The notes under the pieces: generated by a model
Seen by the model: the letters and a program-made list of their open reading frames with translations, nothing else
The model's database searches: none
What the model was told of the DNA's origin: nothing
From: Kitasatospora phosalacinea
GTDB lineage: Bacteria; Actinomycetota; Actinomycetes; Streptomycetales; Streptomycetaceae
Length of the DNA: 64,000 nt
Assembly: GCF_030268885.1 (NCBI RefSeq)
Contig: NZ_BSSA01000002.1
Coordinates: 124,001 to 188,000 of the forward strand
Reading direction: 5' to 3'
Position numbers and translations under genes: made by a program
In this document: positions 7,475 through 19,029 of the stretch, in pieces
Position numbering within the stretch: position 1 is the first letter of the stretch
Layout: each line of letters begins with the position of its first letter

Positions 7475-8209
7475 TCACCAGGGGATCGGCCCGTCCTCCG
7501 TCAGCAGGGCGCCCGTCGGGCCGTCCTCGCCCACCGTCGCCAGGGCGACCGCGACGGCCGCGCCCTCCCCCGCCGTGCGCACCCCGCTGTGCCGGTTGAG
7601 GTCGGTCGCGCAGTAGCCGGGGCTGACCGCGTTGACCAGGATGCCTTCGGCGCGCAGTTCGTTGGCGTAGAGCACGGTGACCGCGTTCAGCGCGCTCTTC
7701 GAGGTGCAGTACGGGAGCAGGACGGCGGTGTAGGGGGCCCACGGGCCGTCCGGGTCGGACAGGTGGGAGAGCGAGCCGAGTTCGCTGGACATGTTGACGA
7801 TGCGTCCGGCGGCGGAGCGGCGCAGCAGCGGGAGCACGGCGTTGGTCACCGCGATGACGCCGAACACGTTGGTCTCGTAGACCTCCCGGACGGTGGCGGC
7901 GGAGGTCTCGCTCGGCCTGCGGTGCCCGACGGCGATCCCGGCGTTGTTGACCAGGACGTCGAGGCGGCCGAAGGCGGCGTCGATCCGTTCGGCGGCGGCC
8001 CGGACCGAGCTCTCGTCGGTGACGTCGAGCGGGAGGAAGCGGGCGTCGGCGCCGTCGGCGCGGAGCTCCTCGGCGGCCGCCTCGCCGCGCTCGGCGTCGC
8101 GGGCGCCGATCAGCACGGTGGTGCCGAGGGCCGCGAGTCCGCGCGCCGTCTCCTTGCCGATGCCCTTGTTGGCGCCGGTGACCAGGGCGATCTTCTGCGG
8201 TGTCGTCAT
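7475..8209 (-). CDS. SDR-family oxidoreductase (paralogue pair 1)
   Basis: 244 residues, classical short-chain dehydrogenase. It has the NAD(P)-binding TGANKGIG near residue 12, NNAG in the middle, and catalytic Ser/Tyr/Lys around NMSSELGS and YCTSKSAL. Substrate unknown. It is divergent from a LysR regulator 70 bases away, the standard arrangement for a LysR-controlled target. The same layout recurs at 42662-44348 with a homologous SDR and LysR. Confidence 0.85.
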   Translation of the reverse strand: MTTPQKIALVTGANKGIGKETARGLAALGTTVLIGARDAERGEAAAEELRADGADARFLPLDVTDESSVRAAAERIDAAFGRLDVLVNNAGIAVGHRRPSETSAATVREVYETNVFGVIAVTNAVLPLLRRSAAGRIVNMSSELGSLSHLSDPDGPWAPYTAVLLPYCTSKSALNAVTVLYANELRAEGILVNAVSPGYCATDLNRHSGVRTAGEGAAVAVALATVGEDGPTGALLTEDGPIPW

Positions 8210-8263
8210 GCCCCAACCCTCCCTTCTCCCACGGCCGGTGGGGAAAGACCGGGAGGCTCTGGA

Positions 8264-8276
8264 CCTATAGTCCACG
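8264..8276. promoter_or_regulatory. Promoter/operator region between SDR and LysR genes
   Basis: GGACCTATAGTCC has inverted GGAC/GTCC ends. TATAGT inside it serves as the -10 box for the LysR gene (ATG eight bases on), and the reverse strand reads TATAGG toward the SDR gene. It could be the LysR binding site controlling both. Confidence 0.45.
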
Positions 8277-8279
8277 GGT

Positions 8280-9221
8280 ATGAACGAGCTGGAGGTACGG
8301 GAGCTGAGGTACTTCGTCGCGGTCGCCGAGGAGCTGAACTTCAGCCGGGCCGCGCAGCGCCTGCAGATGGCGCAGCCCCCGCTGTCGAAGGCGATCGCGC
8401 AGTTGGAGTCCCGGCTCGGCGTGCGCCTGTTGGAGCGCACCACCCGGCAGGTGCGGCTGACCGCCGCCGGGCAGGTGCTGCTCGACGAGGCCCGGCTCGT
8501 GGTCGACGCGGTGCGGGCGGCGGCCCGGCGCACCCGCCGGGCCGGACGGCCGACGCCCCGGCTCGTCGTGGCGGTCAAGCCGGGCGGCGACGCCGGACTG
8601 CTGGGGGAGGTCCTGGCCGCCTACCGGGGGGCGGACCCGCGGCTGCCGCCGCCCGAGGTCGTGGTCGGCGGCAGCGGGGAGCCGGTCGCCATGCTGCGGG
8701 ACGGCCGGGCCGACGTGGCGCTGCTGCGCAGCCCGTTCGACGGGCGGGGGCTGGACTCCCAGCCGCTCGTGGTCGAGCCGCGGCTGGCCGTCCTGCCCGC
8801 CGCGCACCGCCTGGCCGGTCGTCGGCGGCTGCGGCCGGGCGACCTCGCGGGCGAGCCGGTGCCGCGCTGGCAGGGGGCCGACCCGGCCGACGCCGCCTAC
8901 TACGCGGGGCGCGACGGGACGGGCGACGGCCGGACCGGCCCGGTGCCGGACGACGCTCCCGAGGGGCCGCTGGTGGCCAGCGTCGAACAGCTCCTGGAGG
9001 TGGTCGCGCTGGGCCAGGCGGTGGCCTTCCTGTCGCTCTCCACCACCGAGCGGCACCGGCGTCCGGACCTCGCCTACCGGCCGGTGGTCGGCCTCAGCCC
9101 CAGCACGGTCGTGGTCGCCTGGCCGGAGACCTCGCGGTCCGCTGCGGTCGCCGCCTTCGTCCGGGCCGCCCAGGACGTCGCCGCCCGGCAGCCCGACCCG
9201 CTGGCCGACCCGGCCCTCTGA
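8280..9221 (+). CDS. LysR-family transcriptional regulator (pair 1)
   Basis: 313 residues. An N-terminal winged helix-turn-helix (LRYFVAVAEELNFSRAAQRL, then PPLSKAIAQLE) is followed by a hinge and a substrate-binding domain with the PxDVALLRSPFDG type of pattern near residue 145. The ATG is taken at 8280; TATAGT eight bases upstream suggests a leaderless or near-leaderless start. It probably activates or represses the divergent SDR gene and itself. It is about 50 residues longer in the effector domain than the paralogue at 43488. Confidence 0.9.
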   Translation: MNELEVRELRYFVAVAEELNFSRAAQRLQMAQPPLSKAIAQLESRLGVRLLERTTRQVRLTAAGQVLLDEARLVVDAVRAAARRTRRAGRPTPRLVVAVKPGGDAGLLGEVLAAYRGADPRLPPPEVVVGGSGEPVAMLRDGRADVALLRSPFDGRGLDSQPLVVEPRLAVLPAAHRLAGRRRLRPGDLAGEPVPRWQGADPADAAYYAGRDGTGDGRTGPVPDDAPEGPLVASVEQLLEVVALGQAVAFLSLSTTERHRRPDLAYRPVVGLSPSTVVVAWPETSRSAAVAAFVRAAQDVAARQPDPLADPAL

Positions 9222-9244
9222 CCGGGGCCCTCGCCGGAGCCTCC

Positions 9245-9308
9245 CGCACGACCGCACGACTGCACGACCGCACGGCCGCACGACCGGACGACCGCACGAC
9301 CGGACGGG
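9245..9308 (+). repeat. Eight tandem 8-base repeats
   Basis: Eight consecutive octamers based on CGCACGAC, with one- or two-base changes, between the LysR stop and the copper-type promoter. A short simple-sequence array, with no spacers, so not a CRISPR. Confidence 0.85.
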
Positions 9309-9330
9309 CATGCGGACGCACGGTCGTTCG

Positions 9331-9347
9331 ATACCGGGAGGGGGTAT
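9331..9347 (+). promoter_or_regulatory. CsoR-like copper operator
   Basis: ATACCGGGAGGGGGTAT has ATACC/GGTAT arms and a G/C-rich core, the form of operators bound by the copper sensor CsoR. It overlaps the start region of a DUF6153 gene followed by a Met/His-rich lipoprotein, which supports copper control. The regulator is not in this window. Confidence 0.55.
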
Positions 9348-9801
9348 GGTGAGCGGGATGACGGAGTGGACGGCGCGGGCCACGGGAGCGGCACCGGCCG
9401 GGCGGACGGCCGCCCGGTGGACGGTGCTGTGCGCCCTGCTGCTCGGGCTGTTCCTGATGCACGGCAGCCCGGCGAGCGCCACCGGCTGCCACCCCGCACA
9501 GACCCCCCGAACCGCGCACCCCGCGCACCCCGCACGGACCGCCCACCCCGCCCGGCCCGGGCACGCCGCGGACCACCCGGCCGTCAGCACGCCGCTCCCG
9601 CACGGGAGTTCGGCGTCCGCCTGCGTCTCCACCCCGGCCCGCGACCGGCTGCCGCTGCCCGCCCCGGGCCCGGCCCTGCCGCCCGCCCCGCCGCACCCGC
9701 AGCTCGCGGGGCCGCCGGGCACCGGCGCGGAGCGGGGCGGACGGGCGCCGCCGGACGGCGGGCGGGACCTGCTGCTCCTGGTCTGCGTCGCCCGCAGGTG
9801 A
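9346..9801 (+). CDS. DUF6153-family small membrane protein, probably copper-linked
   Basis: 151 residues. A single hydrophobic helix (ALLLGLFLMHGSPASA, about residues 30-45) is followed by a His/Pro-rich external part and a C-terminal GGRDLLLLVCVARR, as seen in DUF6153 proteins. Function is unknown, but the family often lies beside copper-handling genes. The first possible start is ATG 9346; GTG 9349, with GGAGG seven bases upstream, and ATG 9358 are also plausible. The start overlaps the CsoR-like site, so repressor binding would block initiation. The lipoprotein gene starts 96 bases downstream. Confidence 0.7.
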   Translation: MVSGMTEWTARATGAAPAGRTAARWTVLCALLLGLFLMHGSPASATGCHPAQTPRTAHPAHPARTAHPARPGHAADHPAVSTPLPHGSSASACVSTPARDRLPLPAPGPALPPAPPHPQLAGPPGTGAERGGRAPPDGGRDLLLLVCVARR

Positions 9802-9896
9802 GGGCGCCTCCCGGCCCGGTCCGCACCCGCGCGACCGGCCGGGCGCCGCGTCCTGTCCGTGACCGCGCACCCGCGCGCACCCTGGAGCGACCTCCG

Positions 9897-10826
9897 ATGA
9901 CCCGTACCACCACCCCCCGCCGCCGCGCCCTGCTCGCCGCCGCCGCGGCCGCCGCGCTCTCCCTCACCCTGGCCGCCTGCGGCGGCGACACCGACGGCAC
10001 CGACGGCACCGGCGACATGAGCGGCATGCACCACGCCGCCTCCCCCGCCGCCACCGCCTCCCCCACCGGCCACGACATGGCCGGGATGAGCCACGGCCCG
10101 GACGGCGCGGGCAGCGGTGGCGCCGCCGACGGCCCGGCCGCCGAGCGGGGCGGCTACCGGCTGGACGGCGCGCTGTCCGGCGCCGAGTACCGGTTCACCG
10201 TGACCGGCCCGGACGGCAGGGCGCTGACCTCGTACCGGCCCGAGCAGACCAAGGAGATGCACTTCTACGCGATCCGCTCCGACCTGTCCGGCTTCCGGCA
10301 CCTGCACCCCGCGATGGCGCCGGACGGCACCTGGACGGCCCCGCTGGAGGGCCTGGAGCCCGGCGACTGGCGGGTGTACGCCTCGTTCGTCCCGGGCGCG
10401 GGCAGCGGGGCGGGCACCGGCCTGGTGCTCAGCCGCACCGCGACGGTGCCCGGCGCGGCCACCCCGGTGCCGCTGCCGCCCGCGGCCACCAGCACCACCG
10501 CGGACGGCTACACGGTGACCGTGGCGGGCACCCCGAGGGCCGGGGCGGCCGGGGAGCTGACCGTCACCGTCAGCAAGGACGGGCAGCCGGTCACCGACCT
10601 GCAGCCCTACCTGGGGACGTACGCGCACCTGACCGCCTTCCACGCGGGCGACCTGGCGTTCGCGCACCTGCACCCGGAGTCGGAGGCCGCCGGGAGCGCG
10701 GGCGGCGGCCCGACCCTGGCCCTGCACGCCGAACTGCCGCAGCCGGGGAACTGGCGGCTGTTCCTGCAGTTCCAGACCGGCGGCACGCTGCACACCGCGG
10801 CGCTCACCCTGGACGTCGCGGCCTGA
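9897..10826 (+). CDS. Met/His-rich secreted lipoprotein, putative copper-binding
   Basis: 309 residues. Signal peptide with a run of Ala/Leu and a lipobox ending at Cys28 (LTLAAC). The mature N-terminus has Met/His clusters (DMSGMHH, HDMAGMSHG) typical of periplasmic or surface copper binders. Two beta-rich repeats then each carry an exposed His pair (FRHLHPAM near residue 135, FAHLHPESE near residue 255). The likely role is binding or buffering Cu at the membrane surface. The ATG at 9897 is preceded by GGAG. It probably shares the CsoR-like promoter with the DUF6153 gene, and a hairpin closes the unit. Confidence 0.75.
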   Translation: MTRTTTPRRRALLAAAAAAALSLTLAACGGDTDGTDGTGDMSGMHHAASPAATASPTGHDMAGMSHGPDGAGSGGAADGPAAERGGYRLDGALSGAEYRFTVTGPDGRALTSYRPEQTKEMHFYAIRSDLSGFRHLHPAMAPDGTWTAPLEGLEPGDWRVYASFVPGAGSGAGTGLVLSRTATVPGAATPVPLPPAATSTTADGYTVTVAGTPRAGAAGELTVTVSKDGQPVTDLQPYLGTYAHLTAFHAGDLAFAHLHPESEAAGSAGGGPTLALHAELPQPGNWRLFLQFQTGGTLHTAALTLDVAA

Positions 10827-10843
10827 CCCCGGCCCGGCCCCGG

Positions 10844-10874
10844 ACCGGACCCGCCCGCACCGGGCGGGTCCGGT
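10844..10874 (+). terminator. Hairpin after the copper-type lipoprotein gene
   Basis: 13-base perfect arms (10844-10856, 10862-10874) around a 5-base loop; no U-tract, as is common in high-GC actinomycetes. Confidence 0.75.
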
Positions 10875-10902
10875 TCCCCGGCGAGTGCGCGAAGATGGAC
10901 GG

Positions 10903-11715
10903 ATGACCGCCTCCCCGCGCCCCCGTCTGATCGCCACCGACCTCGACGGCACCCTGCTGTGCTCCGGCGGCACGGTGACCGCCCGGACGGCCGCCGCGCT
11001 GGCCGCCGCCGAGGCCGCCGGGGTGCAGGTGGTGTTCGTGACCGGGCGGCCGCCGCGCTGGATGCGGCACCTGGGCGCGCACATCGGCGGCCACGGCGTG
11101 GCGATCTGCTCCAACGGCGGCGCGGTGGTCGACGTCCGGCGCGGCGAGCTGCTGGAGACCTACCCGCTCGACCCGGCCGGGACGCTCACCGTGGTGGACC
11201 GGCTGCGGGCCGAACTGCCCGGCACCGCCTTCGCGTTCGAGTTCCCCGGCGGCTTCGCCCGGGAGCCGGGGTACGACGTGCTGATGTGGGAGTCCGACCA
11301 GGAACACCCGGTCGGCACCGCCGCGGAGCTGCTCGCCGCCGGGCAGGTCGAGGGCCTGTTCAAGATCCTGGGCAAGCACCCCGACCTCTCCCCCGACGCG
11401 TTCCTGGACCGGGCCCGGGCCGCGGTCGGCCCGCTCGCCGAGGTGACCCGCTCCAGTCCGATCCCGCTGGTGGAGATCAGCGCCCCCGGTGTCACCAAGG
11501 CCAGCAGCCTGGCCCGCTGGTGCGGCCAGCAGGGCATCGACGCCGCCGAGGTGGTGGCCTTCGGCGACATGCCCAACGACCTGGAGATGCTCGCCTGGGC
11601 CGGGCAGTCCTACGCCGTCGCCAACGCCCACCCGCTGGTGCTGGCCGCGGTCGGGCAGCACACCGTCAGCAACGAGCAGGACGGCGTCGCCGCGGTCATC
11701 GAGACCCTGCTCTGA
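10903..11715 (+). CDS. HAD-superfamily (Cof-type) phosphatase
   Basis: 270 residues. Motif I is ATDLDGTLL near residue 10, with the nucleophile Asp. Motif II (VVFVTGRPPRWM) follows, with a Lys in the conserved cap region (GLFKILGKHP), and motif IV is VAFGDMPNDLEML near residue 220. These identify a Cof/YwpJ-type sugar-phosphate or nucleotide phosphatase, cytoplasmic, substrate unknown. I took the ATG at 10903 as it begins directly before the first strand. It is convergent with the DUF72 gene, the stops being 13 bases apart. Confidence 0.85.
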   Translation: MTASPRPRLIATDLDGTLLCSGGTVTARTAAALAAAEAAGVQVVFVTGRPPRWMRHLGAHIGGHGVAICSNGGAVVDVRRGELLETYPLDPAGTLTVVDRLRAELPGTAFAFEFPGGFAREPGYDVLMWESDQEHPVGTAAELLAAGQVEGLFKILGKHPDLSPDAFLDRARAAVGPLAEVTRSSPIPLVEISAPGVTKASSLARWCGQQGIDAAEVVAFGDMPNDLEMLAWAGQSYAVANAHPLVLAAVGQHTVSNEQDGVAAVIETLL

Positions 11716-11728
11716 CCTCCGCCCGCCC

Positions 11729-12631
11729 TCACAGGCCCAGGTCCAGCTCCGGCTCCCGGGGCGGCTCCGGCTCCCGGGGCGGGTCCAGGCCGAGCAGGCC
11801 GGTCATCGTCTCGGCGGCCCGGACGGCGGCGTCGGCGCAGCAGTTGTTGAACAGCACGTGCACCTCCCGGGCCCGGTCGGCCATGGCGCGGACCCGCTCC
11901 ACCCAGGGGGCGAGTTCCGCGGGCGCGTAGTCGTGGCGGAAGCGGTCCTCCTTCGAGCCGGTGCCCCAGGCGGGGCTGCGGCCGTGGAAGCGGACCACCG
12001 CGAGGTCCGGGGAGGTGACCGGGGCGACCGGCGGCATCGAGGTGGGCAGGCCCTGGGCGGTGTCCACGGCCACCGCGGCCGCGTCCAGCTCGGTCAGCAG
12101 CGCGCGGGTGTCCTCGGCGAGCTCCGGGCGCCACCAGTCGGGGTGGCGGAACTCCACCGCCAGCGGCCAGCCCGCGGTGCGCTCCCGGCAGGCCCGCAGC
12201 ACCGCCCGGGCGGGGGCGCCCGGGGTCAGCCGCGGCGGGAACTGGAAGAGCAGGGTGCCCAGGCGCCCGGCCGCCCGCAGGGGTTCGAGGGCGCCGCTGA
12301 ACCGGGCCCACGCCTCGTCCAGCAGCCCGGGGTCGTCCCGGCGGGCCGTCCGCAGGTCGGCGGGGAGCGCGGCGGCCCGGGTGGGGTGGCCGGTGAGCAG
12401 CGAGAACGCCTTCACGTCGAAGCGGAAGCCCGCGGGGGTGCGCTCGACCCACAGGGTGCTGTTGCGGGTGCTGGGCAGCGCGTAGTACGTGGCGTCGACC
12501 TCGACGACCGGGAACCTGCTCGCGTAGTGGCGCAGCCTGCCCTCGGCGTCCCGGTGGCCCGCCGGGTACCAGCCGCTGGCCAGCAGCTCCCGGTCCGTCC
12601 AGGAGCACGCACCGACCCTGATCTCTCCCAT
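11729..12631 (-). CDS. DUF72-family protein
   Basis: 300 residues. Features of the DUF72 (YecE-like) TIM-barrel family: GACSWTDRELL at the start, VVEVDATYYALPS, a Trp/Lys patch (FRFDVKAFSLLTGHP), LLFQFPP, AVEFRHPDWW and a late FNNCCADAAVRAA. The biochemical role is not established. Residues 285-300 are a proline/glutamate tail with a duplicated PPREPE unit, visible in the DNA as a short tandem repeat of ggctcccggggc near 11753-11784. Monocistronic in appearance. Confidence 0.85.
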   Translation of the reverse strand: MGEIRVGACSWTDRELLASGWYPAGHRDAEGRLRHYASRFPVVEVDATYYALPSTRNSTLWVERTPAGFRFDVKAFSLLTGHPTRAAALPADLRTARRDDPGLLDEAWARFSGALEPLRAAGRLGTLLFQFPPRLTPGAPARAVLRACRERTAGWPLAVEFRHPDWWRPELAEDTRALLTELDAAAVAVDTAQGLPTSMPPVAPVTSPDLAVVRFHGRSPAWGTGSKEDRFRHDYAPAELAPWVERVRAMADRAREVHVLFNNCCADAAVRAAETMTGLLGLDPPREPEPPREPELDLGL

Positions 12632-12682
12632 GCGGCCGCGCCTTCCCCGTCCGGGCCCGGTGTAACGGCCGGGCCGCCGTCG

Positions 12683-14473
12683 TCAGAGCCGGGCGGTCCA
12701 GCGGACCCGGGTGCCCTTGCCGTGCGGTCCGGCCTCGTGCCAGGCATCGCCGCCGAGGGCCTCGGCGCGGCGGGTGAGGTTGCGCAGGCCGGAGCGGCGG
12801 CCGCCCTCGGGGATGCCGACGCCGTCGTCGGTGACGGTGAGCAGGACGCCGGGCGGGCCGGTGCGGCCCGGGGCGGGCGAGAGCGGGCGGCCGTCCTCGC
12901 CGAGGTGGACGGTGGCGTCGAGCTCGACGGCGACCCGGGAGGCGCGGGCGTGCCGGGCCGTGTTGGAGAGCATCTCGCGCAGCGCGGCCAGCAGTTGGCG
13001 GGAGGTCTTCTCGCCGACCAGGCTCTCCACCGGGCCGGTGAAGGTGACGGTGGGCCGGAAGCCGAGCGCCGCCGCGGCCTGGCTGCCCTCGCGCAGCACC
13101 CGGGTGCGCAGGGTGTCCGGCTCGTCGTCGGTGTCGCCGTGCTGGAGCGCGTAGATGGTGGTGCGGACCTCCTGGATGGTGGCGTCCAGCTCGTCCACGG
13201 CCTGGCCGATCCGTTCCTGCACCTCGGGGACGACGGCCCGGCGGGCCGCCGACTCCAGCATCATGCCGGTGGCGAACAGCCGCTGGATGACCAGGTCGTG
13301 CAGGTCGCGGGCGATCCGGTCGCGGTCCTGGAACACCGCCAGGCGCTGCTGGTTGCGCTGGTACTCGGCCAGCCGCAGGGCCAGCGCCGCCTGCGAGGCG
13401 AAGGTCTGGGAGAGCTGCCGCTCGGTGTCGGTGAACGGCACCGTCCCGGCCTCGCGCCACACGCACAGCGCGCCCAGCACCCGGCCCGCGGAGACCATCG
13501 GCACCGCCATCGCCGGGCCGAACTCCCGTGCCAGCCGGTCGAACTGGGCGTCGGAGCCGGTCTCCGGCGCGGTCGCCAGGTCGTCCAGGTAGACCGCCTC
13601 CCCGGCCAGCAGCCGGGGCGCGAAGCCGTCCTCCGGCAGCAGTTCGCCGGTCAGGTGGTCGGCCCGCTCGCCGGAGGCGTGCGCCACCCGCATCCGGTCC
13701 TCCCCCGCCGGGAGCAGGATCATCCCCAGGGCGCCGTCGGCGAGTTCGCGGACCTGCTCGGCGGCGACGGTGAGCGCGACCTGCGCCTCGTCGGTGGACA
13801 GCAGCGAGGTGGTGACCGCGGCCGCGCCGGTGATCCAGCGCTCGCGGCGGCGGCCCTGCTCGTACAGCCGGGAGTTCTCGATCGCCACGCCCGCGGCCGC
13901 GCCGAGCGCCAGCACCACCTGCTCGTCCTCGGGCGTGAACGAGCCGCCGCCCTTCTTCTCGGTCAGGTACAGGTTGCCGAACACCTCGCCGCGGACCCGG
14001 ATCGGCACCCCCAGGAAGGACACCATCGGCGGGTGGTGCGCCGGGAAGCCGACCGAGCGCGGGTCGGTGGACAGGTCGGTCAGCCGCAGCGGCCGCGGGT
14101 CGTCGATCAGCGCGCCCAGGATGCCGCGGCCGGTCGGCAGGTGGCCGATCTCGGCGGCCGTCGCGTCGTCGATGCCGATGTGGATGAAGTCCGACAGGCC
14201 GCTGCCGTTCGGGTTCACCACGCCCATCGCCGCGTACGTGGCGTCCACCAGCTCGGCCGCGCCCGCCGCGATCCGCTGCAGCGTGGCGTGCGGGTCCAGG
14301 CCCGCGCCGACCGACACCACCGCCTCCAGCAGCCGCTGCATCCGGTCGGTCACCGCGGCGGCCGACTGCAGCCGCTCGGAGACCTCGGTGACCAGGGTGT
14401 CCAGTCCGAGCGAGGAGATCTCGGGGATGCGCGGCCGACCGCCCGTGGCGGCCGGCTCCTCCGGCGTCTGCAT
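12683..14473 (-). CDS. GAF-domain sensor histidine kinase, DevS/DosS-like
   Basis: About 596 residues from the ATG at 14473; a GTG at 14488 is also possible. Two GAF domains (about residues 45-200 and 215-370) precede a HisKA_3 dimerisation segment with the phospho-acceptor His in RDRIARDLHDLVIQ, an N-box region (ALREMLSNTARHA) and an ATP-lid GVGIPEGGRRSGLRNL. This is the NarL/FixJ-type kinase layout of DevS/DosS, redox or gas sensors that bind heme in the first GAF domain; heme binding here is inferred. It follows the cytochrome bd genes by 58 bases, which suits an oxygen or redox role. No partner response regulator lies beside it. Confidence 0.85.
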   Translation of the reverse strand: MQTPEEPAATGGRPRIPEISSLGLDTLVTEVSERLQSAAAVTDRMQRLLEAVVSVGAGLDPHATLQRIAAGAAELVDATYAAMGVVNPNGSGLSDFIHIGIDDATAAEIGHLPTGRGILGALIDDPRPLRLTDLSTDPRSVGFPAHHPPMVSFLGVPIRVRGEVFGNLYLTEKKGGGSFTPEDEQVVLALGAAAGVAIENSRLYEQGRRRERWITGAAAVTTSLLSTDEAQVALTVAAEQVRELADGALGMILLPAGEDRMRVAHASGERADHLTGELLPEDGFAPRLLAGEAVYLDDLATAPETGSDAQFDRLAREFGPAMAVPMVSAGRVLGALCVWREAGTVPFTDTERQLSQTFASQAALALRLAEYQRNQQRLAVFQDRDRIARDLHDLVIQRLFATGMMLESAARRAVVPEVQERIGQAVDELDATIQEVRTTIYALQHGDTDDEPDTLRTRVLREGSQAAAALGFRPTVTFTGPVESLVGEKTSRQLLAALREMLSNTARHARASRVAVELDATVHLGEDGRPLSPAPGRTGPPGVLLTVTDDGVGIPEGGRRSGLRNLTRRAEALGGDAWHEAGPHGKGTRVRWTARL

Positions 14474-14531
14474 GCCACCAGTGTGCACGTACGTCCCGGT
14501 TTGACCCGTTTCCCGGGACGGTCGGGCCCGG

Positions 14532-17993
<3,462 letters not shown>

Positions 17994-18009
17994 GGGTTCT
18001 GCTCCTGCG

Positions 18010-19017
18010 TCAGTGGTGGGCGGCGGCGGGGATGTGCTGGACGCCGATCCGGCGGCGGAACACCCAGTACGTCCAGCCCTGGTAGAGCAGCACGAGCGGG
18101 GTGAAGACCACGGCGACGACCGTCATCACCTTGAGCGTGTAGCCCGAGGAGGAGGCGTTGTCGACGGTCAGCGACCAGTCGGGGTTCAGCGTGGAGGGCA
18201 TCACGTCGGGGAACAGCGACAGGAAGAGCATCGCGACGGCGGCCACGATGGTCAGGCCGCTGAGCGCGAACGCCCAGCCCTCGCGGGCCAACCGGTTGGC
18301 GCCGAGCGCGCCGAGCAGGGCGAGCACGGCGACCACCAGCGCGGCCAGGCTCCAGCCGTTGCCGGAGTGCGCCTGCGTCCAGACCAGGAAGACCAGGGCG
18401 AGCACGGCGGTGGCCAGGCCGAGCCCGGTGGCCTGGGCGCGGGCCCGGAGCCGGATCTCGCCGCTGGTCTTGAGCGAGGTGAACACCGCGCCGTGGAAGG
18501 TGAACAGCACCAGGGTGGTGAGCCCGCCGAGCAGCGCGTACGGGTTGAGCAGGTCCCCGAGGGTGCCGACGTAGTTCTTGTCGGCGTCGATGTCGACGCC
18601 GTGCACGATGTTGCCGAAGGCGACGCCCCACAGGAAGGCGGGCAGCAGCGAGGTCCAGAAGATCGCCAGCTCCCAGTTGCGCTGCCAGCGTTCGCCGCTG
18701 CGCTGGTGCCGGTACTCGAAGGAGACGCCGCGGACGATCAGGCAGACCAGGATCAGCAGCAGCGGGACGAAGAAGCCGCTGAACAGGGTGGCGTACCAGT
18801 CGGGGAAGGCGGCGAAGGTGGCGCCGCCCGCGGTGAGCAGCCACACCTCGTTGCCGTCCCAGACCGGGCCGATGGTGTTGATCAGGACGCGGCGTTCGGC
18901 GGTGTTCCGGGCCAGCGTGCGGGTGAGGATGCCGACGCCGAAGTCGAAGCCCTCCAGGAAGAAGTAGCCGGTCCACAGGACGGCGATCAGGATGAACCAG
19001 AGGTCGTGCAGGTGCAT
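18010..19017 (-). CDS. cydB: Cytochrome bd oxidase subunit II
   Basis: 335 residues, with eight or so membrane helices typical of CydB. Diagnostic regions are the N-terminal WTGYFFLEGFDFGVG, then IGPVWDGNEVWLLTAGGATFAAFPDWYAT. It pairs with CydA to form the high-affinity quinol oxidase of the plasma membrane. It lies 12 bases after cydA and directly before cydDC, so the order is cydA-cydB-cydDC under one promoter. Start ATG at 19017 with GGACGG upstream. Confidence 0.95.
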   Translation of the reverse strand: MHLHDLWFILIAVLWTGYFFLEGFDFGVGILTRTLARNTAERRVLINTIGPVWDGNEVWLLTAGGATFAAFPDWYATLFSGFFVPLLLILVCLIVRGVSFEYRHQRSGERWQRNWELAIFWTSLLPAFLWGVAFGNIVHGVDIDADKNYVGTLGDLLNPYALLGGLTTLVLFTFHGAVFTSLKTSGEIRLRARAQATGLGLATAVLALVFLVWTQAHSGNGWSLAALVVAVLALLGALGANRLAREGWAFALSGLTIVAAVAMLFLSLFPDVMPSTLNPDWSLTVDNASSSGYTLKVMTVVAVVFTPLVLLYQGWTYWVFRRRIGVQHIPAAAHH

Positions 19018-19029
19018 GGTGATCCGTCC

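Noticed and set aside
9245..9308. Possible CRISPR array
   Set aside because: Units of 8 bases with no spacers; simple tandem repeat.
8265..11114. Very long reading frame on the minus strand
   Set aside because: Antisense to four real genes, rich in Arg/Gly/Pro, typical of high-GC shadow frames.
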